Assembly: GCF_000330885.1 (NCBI RefSeq)
Contig: NC_020059.1
Coordinates: forward strand, 2,407,001-2,471,000
Reading direction: 5' to 3'
From: Rhizobium tropici CIAT 899
GTDB lineage: Bacteria; Pseudomonadota; Alphaproteobacteria; Rhizobiales; Rhizobiaceae
DNA: 64,000 nucleotides
Both the position numbers and the translations under genes were made by a program. Positions 34,364 through 44,511 of the stretch are shown here, in pieces (the stretch's first letter is position 1; every line of letters begins with the position of its first letter). A model generated the notes under the pieces. That model was not told where the DNA came from, made no database searches, and was given only the letters and a program-made list of their open reading frames with translations.

Positions 34364-35830
34364 TCAGGCGGCGAGCGAGAGCGGGCCGGTTTCGATTGCG
34401 CCATTCACCTCATCCAGCAGAAGCCGGTAGTAGAGAATGTTGCGATGGGTAGTGACGTGGATTTGTTCCATGAGGCCGACCGGCTCGAATTCCACGTCAA
34501 GGAAAAGCTTGCCATCGGCGAGCGTGGTCGGCTCATTGATATCAGACAGCCAGACGCGACCGCCGAGGATATCCTCATTGTTCTTGAAAACGCGAAGTGC
34601 GGCGTTGCCGTCTTCGATCATCATCTTGAGATTGGCCTTTGTGAACTTGCGGTCCACGTAGAGGAAATAGAGGTCTTCAAGCGCCTCGTTCACCATGTCA
34701 GCCGTCGCGCGTACGCTATCGAACTGCCAAAGCGGATCGTCCGTCGCCAGACGGCTACCCCACGTACGGAAGCCGCCGCGCTCGTTGATGATGGTGGCGA
34801 CCTGCTTTTCGTTCAGATAGTTGCTGTCTTCGGGGTAAGCGATGGTGCGGGCAACGCCATCGATCGTGCGAACGATCTTGTTCGATACCGAACCGGATAC
34901 GCCCTCTGAGGATGCGACGACGCGAGCGCGAATGCCGGCGAAAACGGCGGCGACAGGCTTTGTCACCGGTACGCCATTAACGTTCTTAATGGTCTTTGGA
35001 TCGATGATGAGAATGCGACCGCCGTTGACCGTACGACGAAAGCGAACGGCTTCCGCATTCGTGGTGTTCGGCCCGGAGATGTAAGCCCTCGCCCGGATTT
35101 TCGGGGTTATGACGTTTAGCGCGGAGATAAACGGATTGGCAACGTCGCCAACATTAGCCGTCGCCTTCGGCAATACCTTGTCCGCCTCTTTGCCACCGCC
35201 GGTAAAGGTAATCGTCGGCGGCTGCGAAAGCGCCTTGCCCGGCTCGACCACTCGCACCGCGACTACCTTTCCTGCATCGACAATGCCGGTGCCCATGATT
35301 GCCTCAAGCTTGGGCAGAACTTTGTCGGGATCATTGCCACCGCCGGACGCCTCGACAATGGGCGCTTCTGTCAGCTTGGCCCCTTGCTCCGACATCGAAA
35401 CGGAAACAACGCCCGCCTCGATCCAAGCGCCGGTATCGCCGGCAGTAATGACGACGCGCGGCTGATAGCCGGTAATCGCCTTGGCACGCAGCGCCGCATA
35501 TAGGCCGGTACGAGCAACCGGGTCGCCAAGCAGATTAGCTTGCTGGGCCGCCGGGTCGGCGCTATCGGGCACGCGGTTGACGATGCACCAAGAACCGCCT
35601 TCGCCAAAAACGGAGGTCACGTCTTCCAATAGCGTGCCCGCAGCGCCGAGCGCCGCAGCCGCCCGTTCCGAGGTAATCAGGGTGGGATAGTTCAAGGGGA
35701 AGGCGGCGGCATCCGCGTTGGGTGCCGTGCCGTTGACGAAGGTAATGCCGTTGCGCTGGACGCGCAGAAGCGACGGGGTTTCCGCGCTTTCGGCGAGCGT
35801 CACGCCATGCGCATAGGACAGGTCGGCCAT
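34364..35830 (-). CDS. tail sheath protein FI
   Basis: 488 residues; contractile outer tail. N-terminal SYAHGVTLAESAETP and C-terminal domain with FRTWGSRLATDDPLWQFDSVRATADM, VDRKFTKANLKMM, characteristic of P2/Mu-type sheath proteins. An internal region (~115-225) has two similar segments with KVLPKLEAIMGTG and KVLPKATANVGDV, a duplicated surface domain longer than in P2. Presence proves a myovirus. Confidence 0.94.
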   Translation of the reverse strand: MADLSYAHGVTLAESAETPSLLRVQRNGITFVNGTAPNADAAAFPLNYPTLITSERAAAALGAAGTLLEDVTSVFGEGGSWCIVNRVPDSADPAAQQANLLGDPVARTGLYAALRAKAITGYQPRVVITAGDTGAWIEAGVVSVSMSEQGAKLTEAPIVEASGGGNDPDKVLPKLEAIMGTGIVDAGKVVAVRVVEPGKALSQPPTITFTGGGKEADKVLPKATANVGDVANPFISALNVITPKIRARAYISGPNTTNAEAVRFRRTVNGGRILIIDPKTIKNVNGVPVTKPVAAVFAGIRARVVASSEGVSGSVSNKIVRTIDGVARTIAYPEDSNYLNEKQVATIINERGGFRTWGSRLATDDPLWQFDSVRATADMVNEALEDLYFLYVDRKFTKANLKMMIEDGNAALRVFKNNEDILGGRVWLSDINEPTTLADGKLFLDVEFEPVGLMEQIHVTTHRNILYYRLLLDEVNGAIETGPLSLAA

Positions 35831-35979
35831 AAAGGTCTCCTTTGGAAATGACAGAGGATCGGGTGCGATTGCGCCGCCTCAAGTTTTCAGGGCGGCAAAG
35901 AGCAAGCGGCCCGCCGGAGCGCAGCGGGCTGAATTAACGAATGTCGAGGGTGTGAAGCATGATGCTTCGGGAGCCGCGC

Positions 35980-36576
35980 CTATTGCTGCGCGGCCGCCGT
36001 CCACATGGCATCAATCGCCTCCGGCGAGAGATCGAAGGATGATCCGATCTGCTCAAGCAAATGATCGGTGCGCGAGAACATGGTAGGATATTCCCAGGCA
36101 TTGAGCGCCTTAGCCCGTGCCTTTGCGTCGGCAATGCCGTTGATTGCCGCCGTCACTTGGTCCGGCATGATATCGTTATCGATAAGCGCGTCTCGGAACT
36201 CGCGAGGCGTCAGGTCCGGCATTGCCGCACGCTTTTGTTCAATGGTCATGTGGTCGGTCGGGTCCACAATCCGACTGCCGTTCCATTTCATGCCGTAGAC
36301 GCTACCGCCGGGACCGCGCGTGAAATCGCCGGCTTCCTCACGGCTGATACCGATGATCCGATGACTCGCGATCTGCGAGTGTTCGGGATTGGATTCCATA
36401 GAAACCACGCGGTCGCCGTCATCTAGCGCCACGTAGAAATCAAAGGGTGGCAGCGATTTATAGAGATCGTGCCACTCGGTGCCGCCGGCACCGTAAAAGA
36501 CATAGATTTGGGTTTCCCGACCGCCGGGAAGCTCCACGGTTTCAACCCGTGAAGTGAGTTTTCCGAAATCGTGCAT
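35980..36576 (-). CDS. tail fibre assembly/attachment protein
   Basis: 198 residues, directly after the fibre gene (8 bp), as for P2 G-type chaperones. Contains PPFDFYVALDDGDRVVSMESNPEHSQIASHRIIGI and an LTPREFRDALIDNDIMPDQV helix region typical of DUF4376/tail-fibre-assembly C-termini. GAGGAATCC precedes ATG 36576. A short hairpin-rich gap (35831-35979) separates it from the sheath gene. Confidence 0.7.
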   Translation of the reverse strand: MHDFGKLTSRVETVELPGGRETQIYVFYGAGGTEWHDLYKSLPPFDFYVALDDGDRVVSMESNPEHSQIASHRIIGISREEAGDFTRGPGGSVYGMKWNGSRIVDPTDHMTIEQKRAAMPDLTPREFRDALIDNDIMPDQVTAAINGIADAKARAKALNAWEYPTMFSRTDHLLEQIGSSFDLSPEAIDAMWTAAAQQ

Positions 36577-36584
36577 AGGATTCC

Positions 36585-39362
36585 TCAGAATGGGAAAGCG
36601 GCGAACCAACCGCGATTTTGAATGTAAAGCTGCGGCTGACGAGAGCCGAACCTGTACTGGTCACGGTCCACGCGCTGCGCCATCGTCAGCACGTAGCCGC
36701 CATTGTTGATGACGGAGCCATTGGCCATCAGCACTTCGACGTAGCCCGCCATTTGAGAGTTGGTGACGGCGTTGTTAACGTGCGCTTGGCCCCAATAATA
36801 GGAGCGGTCCTCAATCCGCGTGTTCAAGTCACCGAGCTGCTGGGTCCCGATGGCGCCAGCACTAGAGATGTAAAAATGGATCTGCCCGCCTTGGTCCTGC
36901 CAGCACAGGCTACCATTGGCGTCTACGACCCACCTTCCACGCTTCACATTCCTGCGGTGTAGCCACAGGCCGATGTCTGCATTGCTCGCTGGAGATGCAA
37001 GCTCAACATCGCCGGTAAACATGTCGCCAGCCTTATTGGCCGGCGCGTAACCTAAAGCCGCCTGCTTTGTATCCAGGGTCGTTTGCAGGTTCGCGATGTC
37101 AGCGATGACATGCTTGTGCCCGGTATCCGACTTTTGATTCAGTGCCGCTTGCGTAGCGTTCGAGATCGGCTTTGCCGCATCAGAGGTATTGTTGACGTTC
37201 CCGAGACCGAGAGCGGCAACTTGGGCAGTCGCGTTCGCGGCGGTGAATAAGGCTCGCCCCACGGTGCTCGCATCCGTCAAGTCGGCTGAGGTCAACGTTA
37301 CCGCGCCCTGCCGCCCGGCCACGGACTGCACAACGTCCGTTGGCGTTCGCAGCTCCTGCCAGTTCGCCAGCGTCGAAGCCGGTTCGCTTTGCAGAATGAA
37401 GCTCTTGTTGACATCGGTTCGAATGGCAACGTCGCCCTTCTGCACCGCAAGAGCGAGCATCGCCGCTTGCGAGGCGACAACAAACGTGTCGGTGATTGCC
37501 GAAGCAGGCAATTGCGAGGTCGGAATTTTGCCTGCCCCGTCGAGCGAGGCATAACCGTTGGCCGCTCCCTTATTCGCGATGTTCTCCGGCACGAAGCCAA
37601 GGCTCGCCTGCTTTCCTGCCAAAAGGGCATCCATGGTGGAGGATGAATAAGCGTCTACGATGCCATAGCCGGCAAGCGTCGTCGGCTTACCTGCGACATC
37701 GGCAAAATCCACAAAGCTCCATGTCATTGAGCCGGCCGCTCCGCCGGCAGTCAGCACCTTTTTCGAACTGCCGATACCGGTTGACGGCACATGCAAGTTG
37801 CCATCGCCAGTCGGGTGGACATAGTTGTTGGCCCCGGCCGCAACACCGTTCAATTTGGTCTTGTCGGCGGCGGACATAAATCCGCTGGTCGCGGCCGTCG
37901 CGTCAGGGTGCGCGACAGCACCGCCCGCGCCGACATGGGCAGAGGCGGCAAACGCCGTCGATGGCTGCAAGGCCGCAGAGCCGAGCTGCAGCAAAGTGCG
38001 GGCCGCGCCGGCATCGACGGCGGCAAGGAACGAACGGGCATATGCCGAAGTCACGCCCTGATAAGCAGCAGTCCAGGCAGTCGAGAAATCCGACAGATCG
38101 GCAGTGACAAGCTGCAATGCTGATTTAGCCGCTGATGCGTCGCCAGCCTTTAGGATTGCTTGCCCCGTCGCTCCGCTATCGGAAACGTCGCTGGCATTAA
38201 GGGTGATGACCCCTGTCTTTCCAGCGACTGACGAAACAGCGGTGAATGTCGGAACGCGTTCCCAACGATCCGGACCACGGCGCAACTGATCGCCGGCAGC
38301 AACATCGCCGACGTCATCGGCCGTGACCTTGCCGGGCACCGAGACAACCCAAAAGTCGCCCCGGTTCCCGGACCCTGAAGAGATGGCAGGCGTATTCGTG
38401 GCGGCATTGTAGACGCCAAGAAAGCTGCCATCGACGGGAAGATATGCGCCGGAAATCTTGCCATCGGGACCGAGCGGCGCATAACCGTCCGGCTTTCCCC
38501 TGCTGGCCTTGTCTTCCGCAACATATGAAAGTTTGTCCTGCTTGCCGTCCAAAAGGCGGAAGTTCTCGGCTTTCGTATGAGCGTCCCCGATACCGTAGCC
38601 GGCGAGCGTCGTCGGCTTGTCGTCAATTTCCGACCACGGATGACGATGCTGGTCGTATTCCTGCGCACGAACATAGCGGACATCGGTGTAAGCCAAATCG
38701 AGCGCCACCGACACATCGCCGCTCATTTCGCCGCCGCCCTTCAACCCCATTCCGGCCGTGACGGAACGGGTCTTCGGTACGGTCAAAGCCAGAAGCTCAC
38801 GCAAGGCAGCTTCAACCGTCGTGGACGTGAGACCGCCGCCGGCCTCACGGAAAACGCGGTCTGCTTGATAGTCGATATGCGAGGTCGCGGAGATAATCCA
38901 ATTGGTGCGGATGGGATCACCCGCGCCAAAGGTCCGTTCGATATCGACCGCAAGCGTGCCGGTGTCACGGTTGTAGGAAATCAGCCGGCCAAGCATGACG
39001 CCGTAAGGCGCGTCGCGCGTCACCAACGCCAGATAGGCCGCAGGCGAATAACGACGCTTGTTCGCGGAGCTGATACCGATGGTCATAGGACCGGTCTTCA
39101 CCTCAACGGCCGACTTGCTTTCGGCGATAAAGACCGCGCCAAGCTGCAAATCTTCCTGCAACTGCGCGATGAGCGGTGAAACGGCTTCATCGATCCGCTT
39201 TAGGCCGTTTTCTTGCAACTCACGGACGGCCGCTCTCCAATCCTTTTCGATTTCCTCCTGTCCATGCAGACGCAAATCGAGGTCTTCGTAACGGCGGTTC
39301 CAGAAATCCGGGTCGCCGAGATCATCGCCGACCTTGATTTGATATTGATCCAGTCGGCGCAT
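36585..39362 (-). CDS. tail fibre protein, 925 aa
   Basis: Host-recognition fibre. N-terminal ~170 residues attach to the baseplate (helical; FWNRRYEDLDLRLHGQEEIEK); the shaft contains repeated motifs such as TLAGYGI-DA (twice, ~250 and ~565), LDGKQDKLSYV/LAGKQASLGFV and GYAPLGPDGKI/GYASLDGAGKI, then a C-terminal receptor-binding part (GRWVVDANGSLCWQDQGG). The repeats show internal duplication at ~320-residue spacing. No endosialidase-type chaperone motif seen. Confidence 0.9.
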   Translation of the reverse strand: MRRLDQYQIKVGDDLGDPDFWNRRYEDLDLRLHGQEEIEKDWRAAVRELQENGLKRIDEAVSPLIAQLQEDLQLGAVFIAESKSAVEVKTGPMTIGISSANKRRYSPAAYLALVTRDAPYGVMLGRLISYNRDTGTLAVDIERTFGAGDPIRTNWIISATSHIDYQADRVFREAGGGLTSTTVEAALRELLALTVPKTRSVTAGMGLKGGGEMSGDVSVALDLAYTDVRYVRAQEYDQHRHPWSEIDDKPTTLAGYGIGDAHTKAENFRLLDGKQDKLSYVAEDKASRGKPDGYAPLGPDGKISGAYLPVDGSFLGVYNAATNTPAISSGSGNRGDFWVVSVPGKVTADDVGDVAAGDQLRRGPDRWERVPTFTAVSSVAGKTGVITLNASDVSDSGATGQAILKAGDASAAKSALQLVTADLSDFSTAWTAAYQGVTSAYARSFLAAVDAGAARTLLQLGSAALQPSTAFAASAHVGAGGAVAHPDATAATSGFMSAADKTKLNGVAAGANNYVHPTGDGNLHVPSTGIGSSKKVLTAGGAAGSMTWSFVDFADVAGKPTTLAGYGIVDAYSSSTMDALLAGKQASLGFVPENIANKGAANGYASLDGAGKIPTSQLPASAITDTFVVASQAAMLALAVQKGDVAIRTDVNKSFILQSEPASTLANWQELRTPTDVVQSVAGRQGAVTLTSADLTDASTVGRALFTAANATAQVAALGLGNVNNTSDAAKPISNATQAALNQKSDTGHKHVIADIANLQTTLDTKQAALGYAPANKAGDMFTGDVELASPASNADIGLWLHRRNVKRGRWVVDANGSLCWQDQGGQIHFYISSAGAIGTQQLGDLNTRIEDRSYYWGQAHVNNAVTNSQMAGYVEVLMANGSVINNGGYVLTMAQRVDRDQYRFGSRQPQLYIQNRGWFAAFPF

Positions 39363-39368
39363 ACCCGG

Positions 39369-39554
39369 TCACTCCTGCGCTTCGGTGATTTCCTCGAAGG
39401 AGAGGATATCGGCCTTGATCTGCTCGGCGACGGCACCCTTGATGGTGCCGCCCTGGCTTGGCCGAATGGTCAGTCCCACGACCTTGACGACGGTTGCGAC
39501 TTGGACGCGATAGTCCGCGTCCGGCTTGAAAGCCGGCGTAGATTTGACAGGCAT
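39369..39554 (-). CDS. small virion-operon protein, 61 aa
   Basis: Lies 6 bp before the fibre gene and 17 bp after the DUF4815 gene. Contains YRVQVATVVKVVGLTIRPSQG, a beta-rich segment; GGAGACGAAAC precedes ATG 39554. Probably a minor fibre or baseplate component; no family recognised. Confidence 0.7.
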   Translation of the reverse strand: MPVKSTPAFKPDADYRVQVATVVKVVGLTIRPSQGGTIKGAVAEQIKADILSFEEITEAQE

Positions 39555-39571
39555 GTTTCGTCTCCGGGAAT

Positions 39572-41863
39572 TTAGAGCGCTACGTCAACGCGCTCTTCAA
39601 CGTGGAAGGGCACGAGAGCATTGTTGGTCGTGCCCTCGATTTGGATTTTGTAGGCGTTGATCGCCGGCGTTGCGGCAAAGCTGTAGGTGCGGCGGAAGCG
39701 GCCGGGTTCGATCGGCTCGTCTACAAAGCCGCTGCTCGCGATCAGGGTGTTGTCATCCTTGCGGAGACTGACTTTCAAGGTATGCCGTTCGGCCTCGAAC
39801 TTGGCGACAATGAGCTGAACCGTGATCGTGGTTGCCGATGTCGCCAGCGTCCGGCGTGTCGAAATGTGCTTGAACGTGGTCCGCTGACGCCAGATGCGAA
39901 TGCGGCTGCTCGGTATCTCCAAAGCAGGCGCAACGGCATTCGTACCGGTCATGACGACGCGGTGACGCAACAGCGGCGGCAAGCCGACCAACAGATTGGG
40001 CGTCAGCACGTTCAGCGGCTTCCACGCACCGTTGATCATCACTTGATGCTCGATGGCGCATGATTTCGGCCTGATCGTTCCGGCGAGAATATCGATGGAA
40101 GCAATGCCGCCCGAAAGCGTCAGCGCCGCCAATTCGATTTCAACGCGGGATGCCTTGAAGACCAGATATTCCATCTGGAAATAAAGGTCGCGCGTGAGGT
40201 CGCCCTGATAGTACGCGCCGTCCGTGGAGTAGAACAGCGTGCCTTGCGCATACTTGTTGCTATCGACCACCGCGACCTTGTGATTGCCAAGCGTGGTGAT
40301 GATGAGCGAATAGCGCTGCCCGGCCTCAAGAAACACGGGCGGAATGGCGACATAGGTATCGTTCGGCGCAACCTTGATGCTGGCATAGGGAATGGTGACA
40401 TGCGTCACAAGGTGCGCCGGGTCGGGCGAGCCGCTGGCCGTCGTATAGCCGATGGAAATATGCACATCGCCATCCGCGCCCTTTTCCGTGAACCGGAGCT
40501 TGAGGCCGGAAAGCCAACCGTCTTGCGAATTGAGGATAGTCTGTGCGATCTGCGCGCCGGACACCGTTCTGTCCGTCGTCTGCGCAACCCAATAGTTATC
40601 CTCCCACGTATCCTCCCAAAACTGCTGGACACGAAGGAGGGTATGCGCATTGAGCGGGTCCCACCACGATTGCCCATAGACGTTATCGAGGATCTGCGTT
40701 CCGGTGACGAGGAAGGTTTCGCCGTTCTTTTTGAACGTGTTGGTGGCGCTGTCATAAACGCCATCGGCCCACCACTGCGAATTGTTGCAGACGTTATAGG
40801 CCGGGCCGTAGCGCATGCGCGAACGGGCCACCGACAACTGTTTCATCTCATGGGTTTGGAAACCGTACTGCGCAATGGCAACGGAGCCATCGACCGCACC
40901 CGCCGACGATGCCAGCCGGATTTCCCGGCCGGAGATTGCCGGCAGCAGCAGACCGTTGCCCGGCAGATAAGCGCTCAGATCGAGAGGGTTATAGAGCGAA
41001 ATCTGTGTCTCGTTCCGTGCCTCATGAGCAAAGCGCACGCCCTCTTCGACAAGGCAAAGCAGGTCGAGGTTTTCGTTGTCGGTCTCGCTGCTGGTCAAAT
41101 AGCGGTCCGAAGCCCAATCCGACGCATCGTCCGGTATTTCCAGCTTCTCTTTCAGACGTGCAATATCGCGCATGACGTTAATCAATTCGCCCGAGCCGGC
41201 CATGCCCGCCATGCCCTTTTTAAGCGCGGTGATATCGCTGGCAATCGTGTTGATGCGCGGTTCGATCTGATCGCGCCACACCTCCAGCGACCGAATGCGC
41301 TTATCGTTGCGGGTGACGGATGGCAGGGCGTTGGCAGCTTCCATCGCAATCGCTTCGATACCGGTCGTGTTCAGCGTAACCCAGGCAATGACGATAAGCG
41401 ACTGATCGACCACCGGGCGCGGCAGCGTGGCACTTTCCTGCCCCGGAACGAGGTCGAGCTTCGCGGCGCGATGGCGCTCGACCACGAGCATGCGGGGTTC
41501 CGTGGTATCGCTTTCCAGATCAACGAGGAAGTCGCGGGTCTCGGTTCGGCTGTCTTCCTCCTGCCCGTAGGCGATAACGGCAACGAGCCGCTTCGTTGCC
41601 GAAGGCAGGATTGAAACGATGTTGCGGGTGGACGCCTGTTCCATTTCGAAGACCGCGCCATCCGGCCGATAGATGCGACCGGCCGCGATCTGCAATTCCG
41701 TCGCGCTGTTCTTCGTGACAACGAAACCGGCATAGCCGGGCGCGTCGGCCGTCACCGCGTCCTTGACCAGCGTGTCGAAGGTTGCCCGTGCGGAGCCTTG
41801 GATATTGTTGAGATCGCTGTGGCGCGCTTCCATGCGATCCTGAAACGGTACTGTTTTAAGCAT
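39572..41863 (-). CDS. DUF4815 baseplate/fibre-network protein
   Basis: 763 residues between gpI and the fibre. N-terminus (DRMEARHSDLNNIQGSARATFDTLVKDAV, AGRIYRPDGAVFEMEQ) matches DUF4815, known from phage tail modules. The middle is beta-rich with a carbohydrate-module look (HISIGYTTASGSPDPAHLV, FLEAGQRYSLIITTLGNH). Probably connects baseplate and fibre; P2 has no equivalent of this size. Confidence 0.82.
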   Translation of the reverse strand: MLKTVPFQDRMEARHSDLNNIQGSARATFDTLVKDAVTADAPGYAGFVVTKNSATELQIAAGRIYRPDGAVFEMEQASTRNIVSILPSATKRLVAVIAYGQEEDSRTETRDFLVDLESDTTEPRMLVVERHRAAKLDLVPGQESATLPRPVVDQSLIVIAWVTLNTTGIEAIAMEAANALPSVTRNDKRIRSLEVWRDQIEPRINTIASDITALKKGMAGMAGSGELINVMRDIARLKEKLEIPDDASDWASDRYLTSSETDNENLDLLCLVEEGVRFAHEARNETQISLYNPLDLSAYLPGNGLLLPAISGREIRLASSAGAVDGSVAIAQYGFQTHEMKQLSVARSRMRYGPAYNVCNNSQWWADGVYDSATNTFKKNGETFLVTGTQILDNVYGQSWWDPLNAHTLLRVQQFWEDTWEDNYWVAQTTDRTVSGAQIAQTILNSQDGWLSGLKLRFTEKGADGDVHISIGYTTASGSPDPAHLVTHVTIPYASIKVAPNDTYVAIPPVFLEAGQRYSLIITTLGNHKVAVVDSNKYAQGTLFYSTDGAYYQGDLTRDLYFQMEYLVFKASRVEIELAALTLSGGIASIDILAGTIRPKSCAIEHQVMINGAWKPLNVLTPNLLVGLPPLLRHRVVMTGTNAVAPALEIPSSRIRIWRQRTTFKHISTRRTLATSATTITVQLIVAKFEAERHTLKVSLRKDDNTLIASSGFVDEPIEPGRFRRTYSFAATPAINAYKIQIEGTTNNALVPFHVEERVDVAL

Positions 41864-41865
41864 AA

Positions 41866-43080
41866 TCAGCTCCTGAGTAGACGGCCGGCAACAAACGGCG
41901 TGCCAGCGACAATGAGCTGACCTGCCTGCGGGCTGCGGAATGTTTTGGTGTTGATGAGGATGGTATCCCGCGCCGATTTCGCGGCGCGAAGGGCGCGCAG
42001 GGTTTCACGATATTTCTCGCCATCCGAGGCGGCGAAGAATTTCCCGAAATAGCCGCCAACAGCGAATGCCCTTCGCGGTCGGATCGAAGGTGCATGCACC
42101 ACGAGTTCGGCCGTGAACGGAGCAACCCCGAAACGGCTTACGCCCAAGTAGGAAGCTCCCCTTCGGCGCGGCACCATTTCCGGGTCCCAAATCACAATGC
42201 GCTCGAAAACGCGCGTTTCGGATCGCATGTTTGACCAGTAACGACGGTGCAGCGGTCGGCCGAAGAATGCCGCCCTCCCCGCTTCCGCCCGCCCGTATTG
42301 CGCCTCTGGCTGCACTGTCGCCGGGCGCATGCCATAGCGAATGACCGAGGGCGAGCCGTCCGCACGCCGATAGGCGGCGACAGAGCGATTGTGATCGAGT
42401 GTCACCCAAAAGCGCAGGGTTCCGCCGAGACAGCTAACGGACCGCCGACGCTTTCGCCGCAGCAAGGCTCGCTCGTACATCGCGTAGCCAAGGCCCGGAA
42501 TGATGTCCGTCACCTCTTCGACGTTGATCGGCTGCTCTAGCCCGGCCTCGAAGAACGTGATGCGCGGACGCATTCGCTCCGCCGCCTTGCTGTCTGCGAC
42601 GAAGGATGCACCCAAGGCGGAATAGGACCGGGCAGACAGGAAAAGCCGCTTCCCGGCACTCGACCGCAGAGCGCGGCTGTAGATACGGATTTGCGGCATG
42701 CGGTCGGCAAGCGCCGCGCGCTGCTCTTCTGACATGCCGCCCGACAGGAAGAACGTACCGGGTGGCCGGATCGCGCGAATAATTTCGCTTCCGACTATCC
42801 CGGCATAAGCTTCGAGGCCGGCAAGCGTGCCCTTGATCCGATGATGATAGATGGCATCCGCGATCACCCGGCGCTGATGATGAACCGGCCACTTCGGATT
42901 CCAGATATCGACCGAATGCGCGTGAGCGAGGACAGGCAGGAAGTGCACGGGCGCGCGCATCGGGTCGAGATGGGCTTGCCAGTCAATCCCAATCGCTTCC
43001 GTGCGCTCGCCGACCGCCGCAAGCGCCTTTTCCATAGGCTCCGAGCTTTGCGGCAGCAGATGCGTTTCCGCCGGGATCAC
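41866..43080 (-). CDS. tail protein I with C-terminal extension
   Basis: 404 residues. The first ~180 are P2 gpI-like (FLPVLAHAHSVDIWNPKWP, RRVIADAIYHHRIKGTLAGLEAY), part of the baseplate wedge. P2 gpI is ~176 residues, so the remaining ~220 are an added domain, Arg-rich, with Tyr/Phe-containing strands (ERIVIWDPEMVPRRRGASYLG). Overlaps J by ATGA. Confidence 0.88.
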   Translation of the reverse strand: MIPAETHLLPQSSEPMEKALAAVGERTEAIGIDWQAHLDPMRAPVHFLPVLAHAHSVDIWNPKWPVHHQRRVIADAIYHHRIKGTLAGLEAYAGIVGSEIIRAIRPPGTFFLSGGMSEEQRAALADRMPQIRIYSRALRSSAGKRLFLSARSYSALGASFVADSKAAERMRPRITFFEAGLEQPINVEEVTDIIPGLGYAMYERALLRRKRRRSVSCLGGTLRFWVTLDHNRSVAAYRRADGSPSVIRYGMRPATVQPEAQYGRAEAGRAAFFGRPLHRRYWSNMRSETRVFERIVIWDPEMVPRRRGASYLGVSRFGVAPFTAELVVHAPSIRPRRAFAVGGYFGKFFAASDGEKYRETLRALRAAKSARDTILINTKTFRSPQAGQLIVAGTPFVAGRLLRS

Positions 43081-43967
43081 ATCAGCACCCGATACGTCAG
43101 ATTGATATCCGTCAGATATGGCGCGACGTTGGCACGCGCCGGCAGGTCGGCAACCATGACAGGTTCGATGCGCATCACGTTCGGCACGTAAGCCGCAGCC
43201 AGAAGAGCCGAAGCCGGGACTTCGGCCCCGATATGGTATCGGGTCGCGCCGAAGGCTTGGACGCTTTTAACCGCGGCACTCACGACTTGCGCAGGGTCCG
43301 GGCCACGCGGCACGACCAGCGTTGCCGAGAGGGTGTAGCGATCGATCTGCGCGGCCGAGACGGTCACATCGTCAGTAAGCGGCCGAACGTGCTTTGCATC
43401 GAGCGCCTTGGCGACCGAAAACACAGCATCCACCGGAGCCGGCGACCCGGCAGCACCGAGCAGATAGACGAGAACCTTGCCAGCGCCGCCATTGACCACG
43501 CGTATGTCATGCGCCTGCGGCCAAGCTTTCAGGGAGGCGGCAAGATAGCCATCTTCCGAACCGGCCGCAGGAGCGTCGAAGCTCGCCAGATAGCGGCGCA
43601 ACAACGCATCGTCGTCTTCCCGAAAGATGACGTTGCCGCGCTCGTCCAGGGTGACGATGCGCACAACGTTCGCACGCGAAACCGCGTGTTCCAGATCGCC
43701 GCCTTTAGCAAAGGCCGGCAAGACCGAACGGATACCGTCATTCACGCGAGAGCGCATCAGCACTTCGCGATAGGCATGCGCCTCCTGATCGATCTTGATA
43801 GGATCGGTCTCAAGGTCGCCGACATCATAATCAAAACCGGCTTGCTGCGCCCGCTTGCCGAAGTCTGCCATGCGGCTTGCAAGGATCGTTTCAAAATCGA
43901 GCTTTTCGATTGCATCGGGTTCCGGCAGGCGCGAAACGTCGATGATGTTTGGCGTATGAATTGCCAT
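43077..43967 (-). CDS. baseplate protein J
   Basis: 296 residues; wedge component, P2 gpJ type (IDVSRLPEPDAIEKLDFETILASRMADF; AYREVLMRSRVNDGIRSVLPAFAKGGDLEHA; INGG-like VVNGGAGKVLVYLLG). Overlaps I (ATGA) and begins 2 bp after the W stop: a translationally coupled W-J-I set. Confidence 0.93.
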   Translation of the reverse strand: MAIHTPNIIDVSRLPEPDAIEKLDFETILASRMADFGKRAQQAGFDYDVGDLETDPIKIDQEAHAYREVLMRSRVNDGIRSVLPAFAKGGDLEHAVSRANVVRIVTLDERGNVIFREDDDALLRRYLASFDAPAAGSEDGYLAASLKAWPQAHDIRVVNGGAGKVLVYLLGAAGSPAPVDAVFSVAKALDAKHVRPLTDDVTVSAAQIDRYTLSATLVVPRGPDPAQVVSAAVKSVQAFGATRYHIGAEVPASALLAAAYVPNVMRIEPVMVADLPARANVAPYLTDINLTYRVLM

Positions 43968-43969
43968 GA

Positions 43970-44347
43970 TCAGGCCCCGCTATAGATGACGCGGATGCTT
44001 GCGCTCTCCGAAATGGAGTAGTCGCCGCGATGGCCGCGTGGGTAATAGGTTCCGAAGATTTCGAGGGTAATCGAGCCGTCCGCTTCCGCCCGCGTGACCC
44101 TGCCCGCCGACATGCGAAAGCGAGGTTCCCATTCGAGAATTGCGCGTGCCGCTGCGGAGTAGACAGCCAGAACGTTGCGGCGGGTCATCTTCGCGTCGAT
44201 CAGGTCCGGCAAGTCACTGCCGAAGTTTCGGCGCATGACGCGCGACCGTTTCGGGGTGGTCAATATCTTGCGCACTGACTGCTCGACATGGCCCCAATTG
44301 CTAAGAGACTTGCCGCTTGCGACGCTTAGTCCCGCCGAATCCGGCAT
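43970..44347 (-). CDS. baseplate protein W (gp25-like)
   Basis: 125 residues of the gp25/lysozyme-like baseplate family: HVEQSVRKILTTPKRSRVMRRNFGSDLPDLID and AILEWEPRF. ATG 44347 has AAAGAGGTG upstream; the longer frame to 44614 runs through the tRNA-like gene and is not used. P2 has V directly upstream, but here a ~1-kb insertion intervenes. Confidence 0.92.
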   Translation of the reverse strand: MPDSAGLSVASGKSLSNWGHVEQSVRKILTTPKRSRVMRRNFGSDLPDLIDAKMTRRNVLAVYSAAARAILEWEPRFRMSAGRVTRAEADGSITLEIFGTYYPRGHRGDYSISESASIRVIYSGA

Positions 44348-44476
44348 GGTCCGCACCTCTTTCTTTTTGGTAGGGGAAACGACATTGCCAAAACGGCGGG
44401 GCAAGCTCCCTCGCCTGATCGGCGGGCAGCGATTTGAATTCACCGGACGCGCGCCATTGCCCGGCGATGTCGAAGC

Positions 44477-44506
44477 TTGAGCCTGATGCAGGCGTGCGCT
44501 TATATA
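44477..44506 (+). promoter_or_regulatory. promoter of the tRNA-like gene
   Basis: TTGAGC (44477-44482) and TATATA (44501-44506) are 18 bases apart, a good sigma-70 pair. The start would be expected 5-7 bases later, that is at the first base of the tRNA-like fold (44512). Confidence 0.6.
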
Positions 44507-44511
44507 AGTCA

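Noticed and set aside
40244..41614. Long 456-codon rightward frame opposite the DUF4815 gene
   Set aside because: Shadow of the virion gene; no ribosome site and no recognisable domain.
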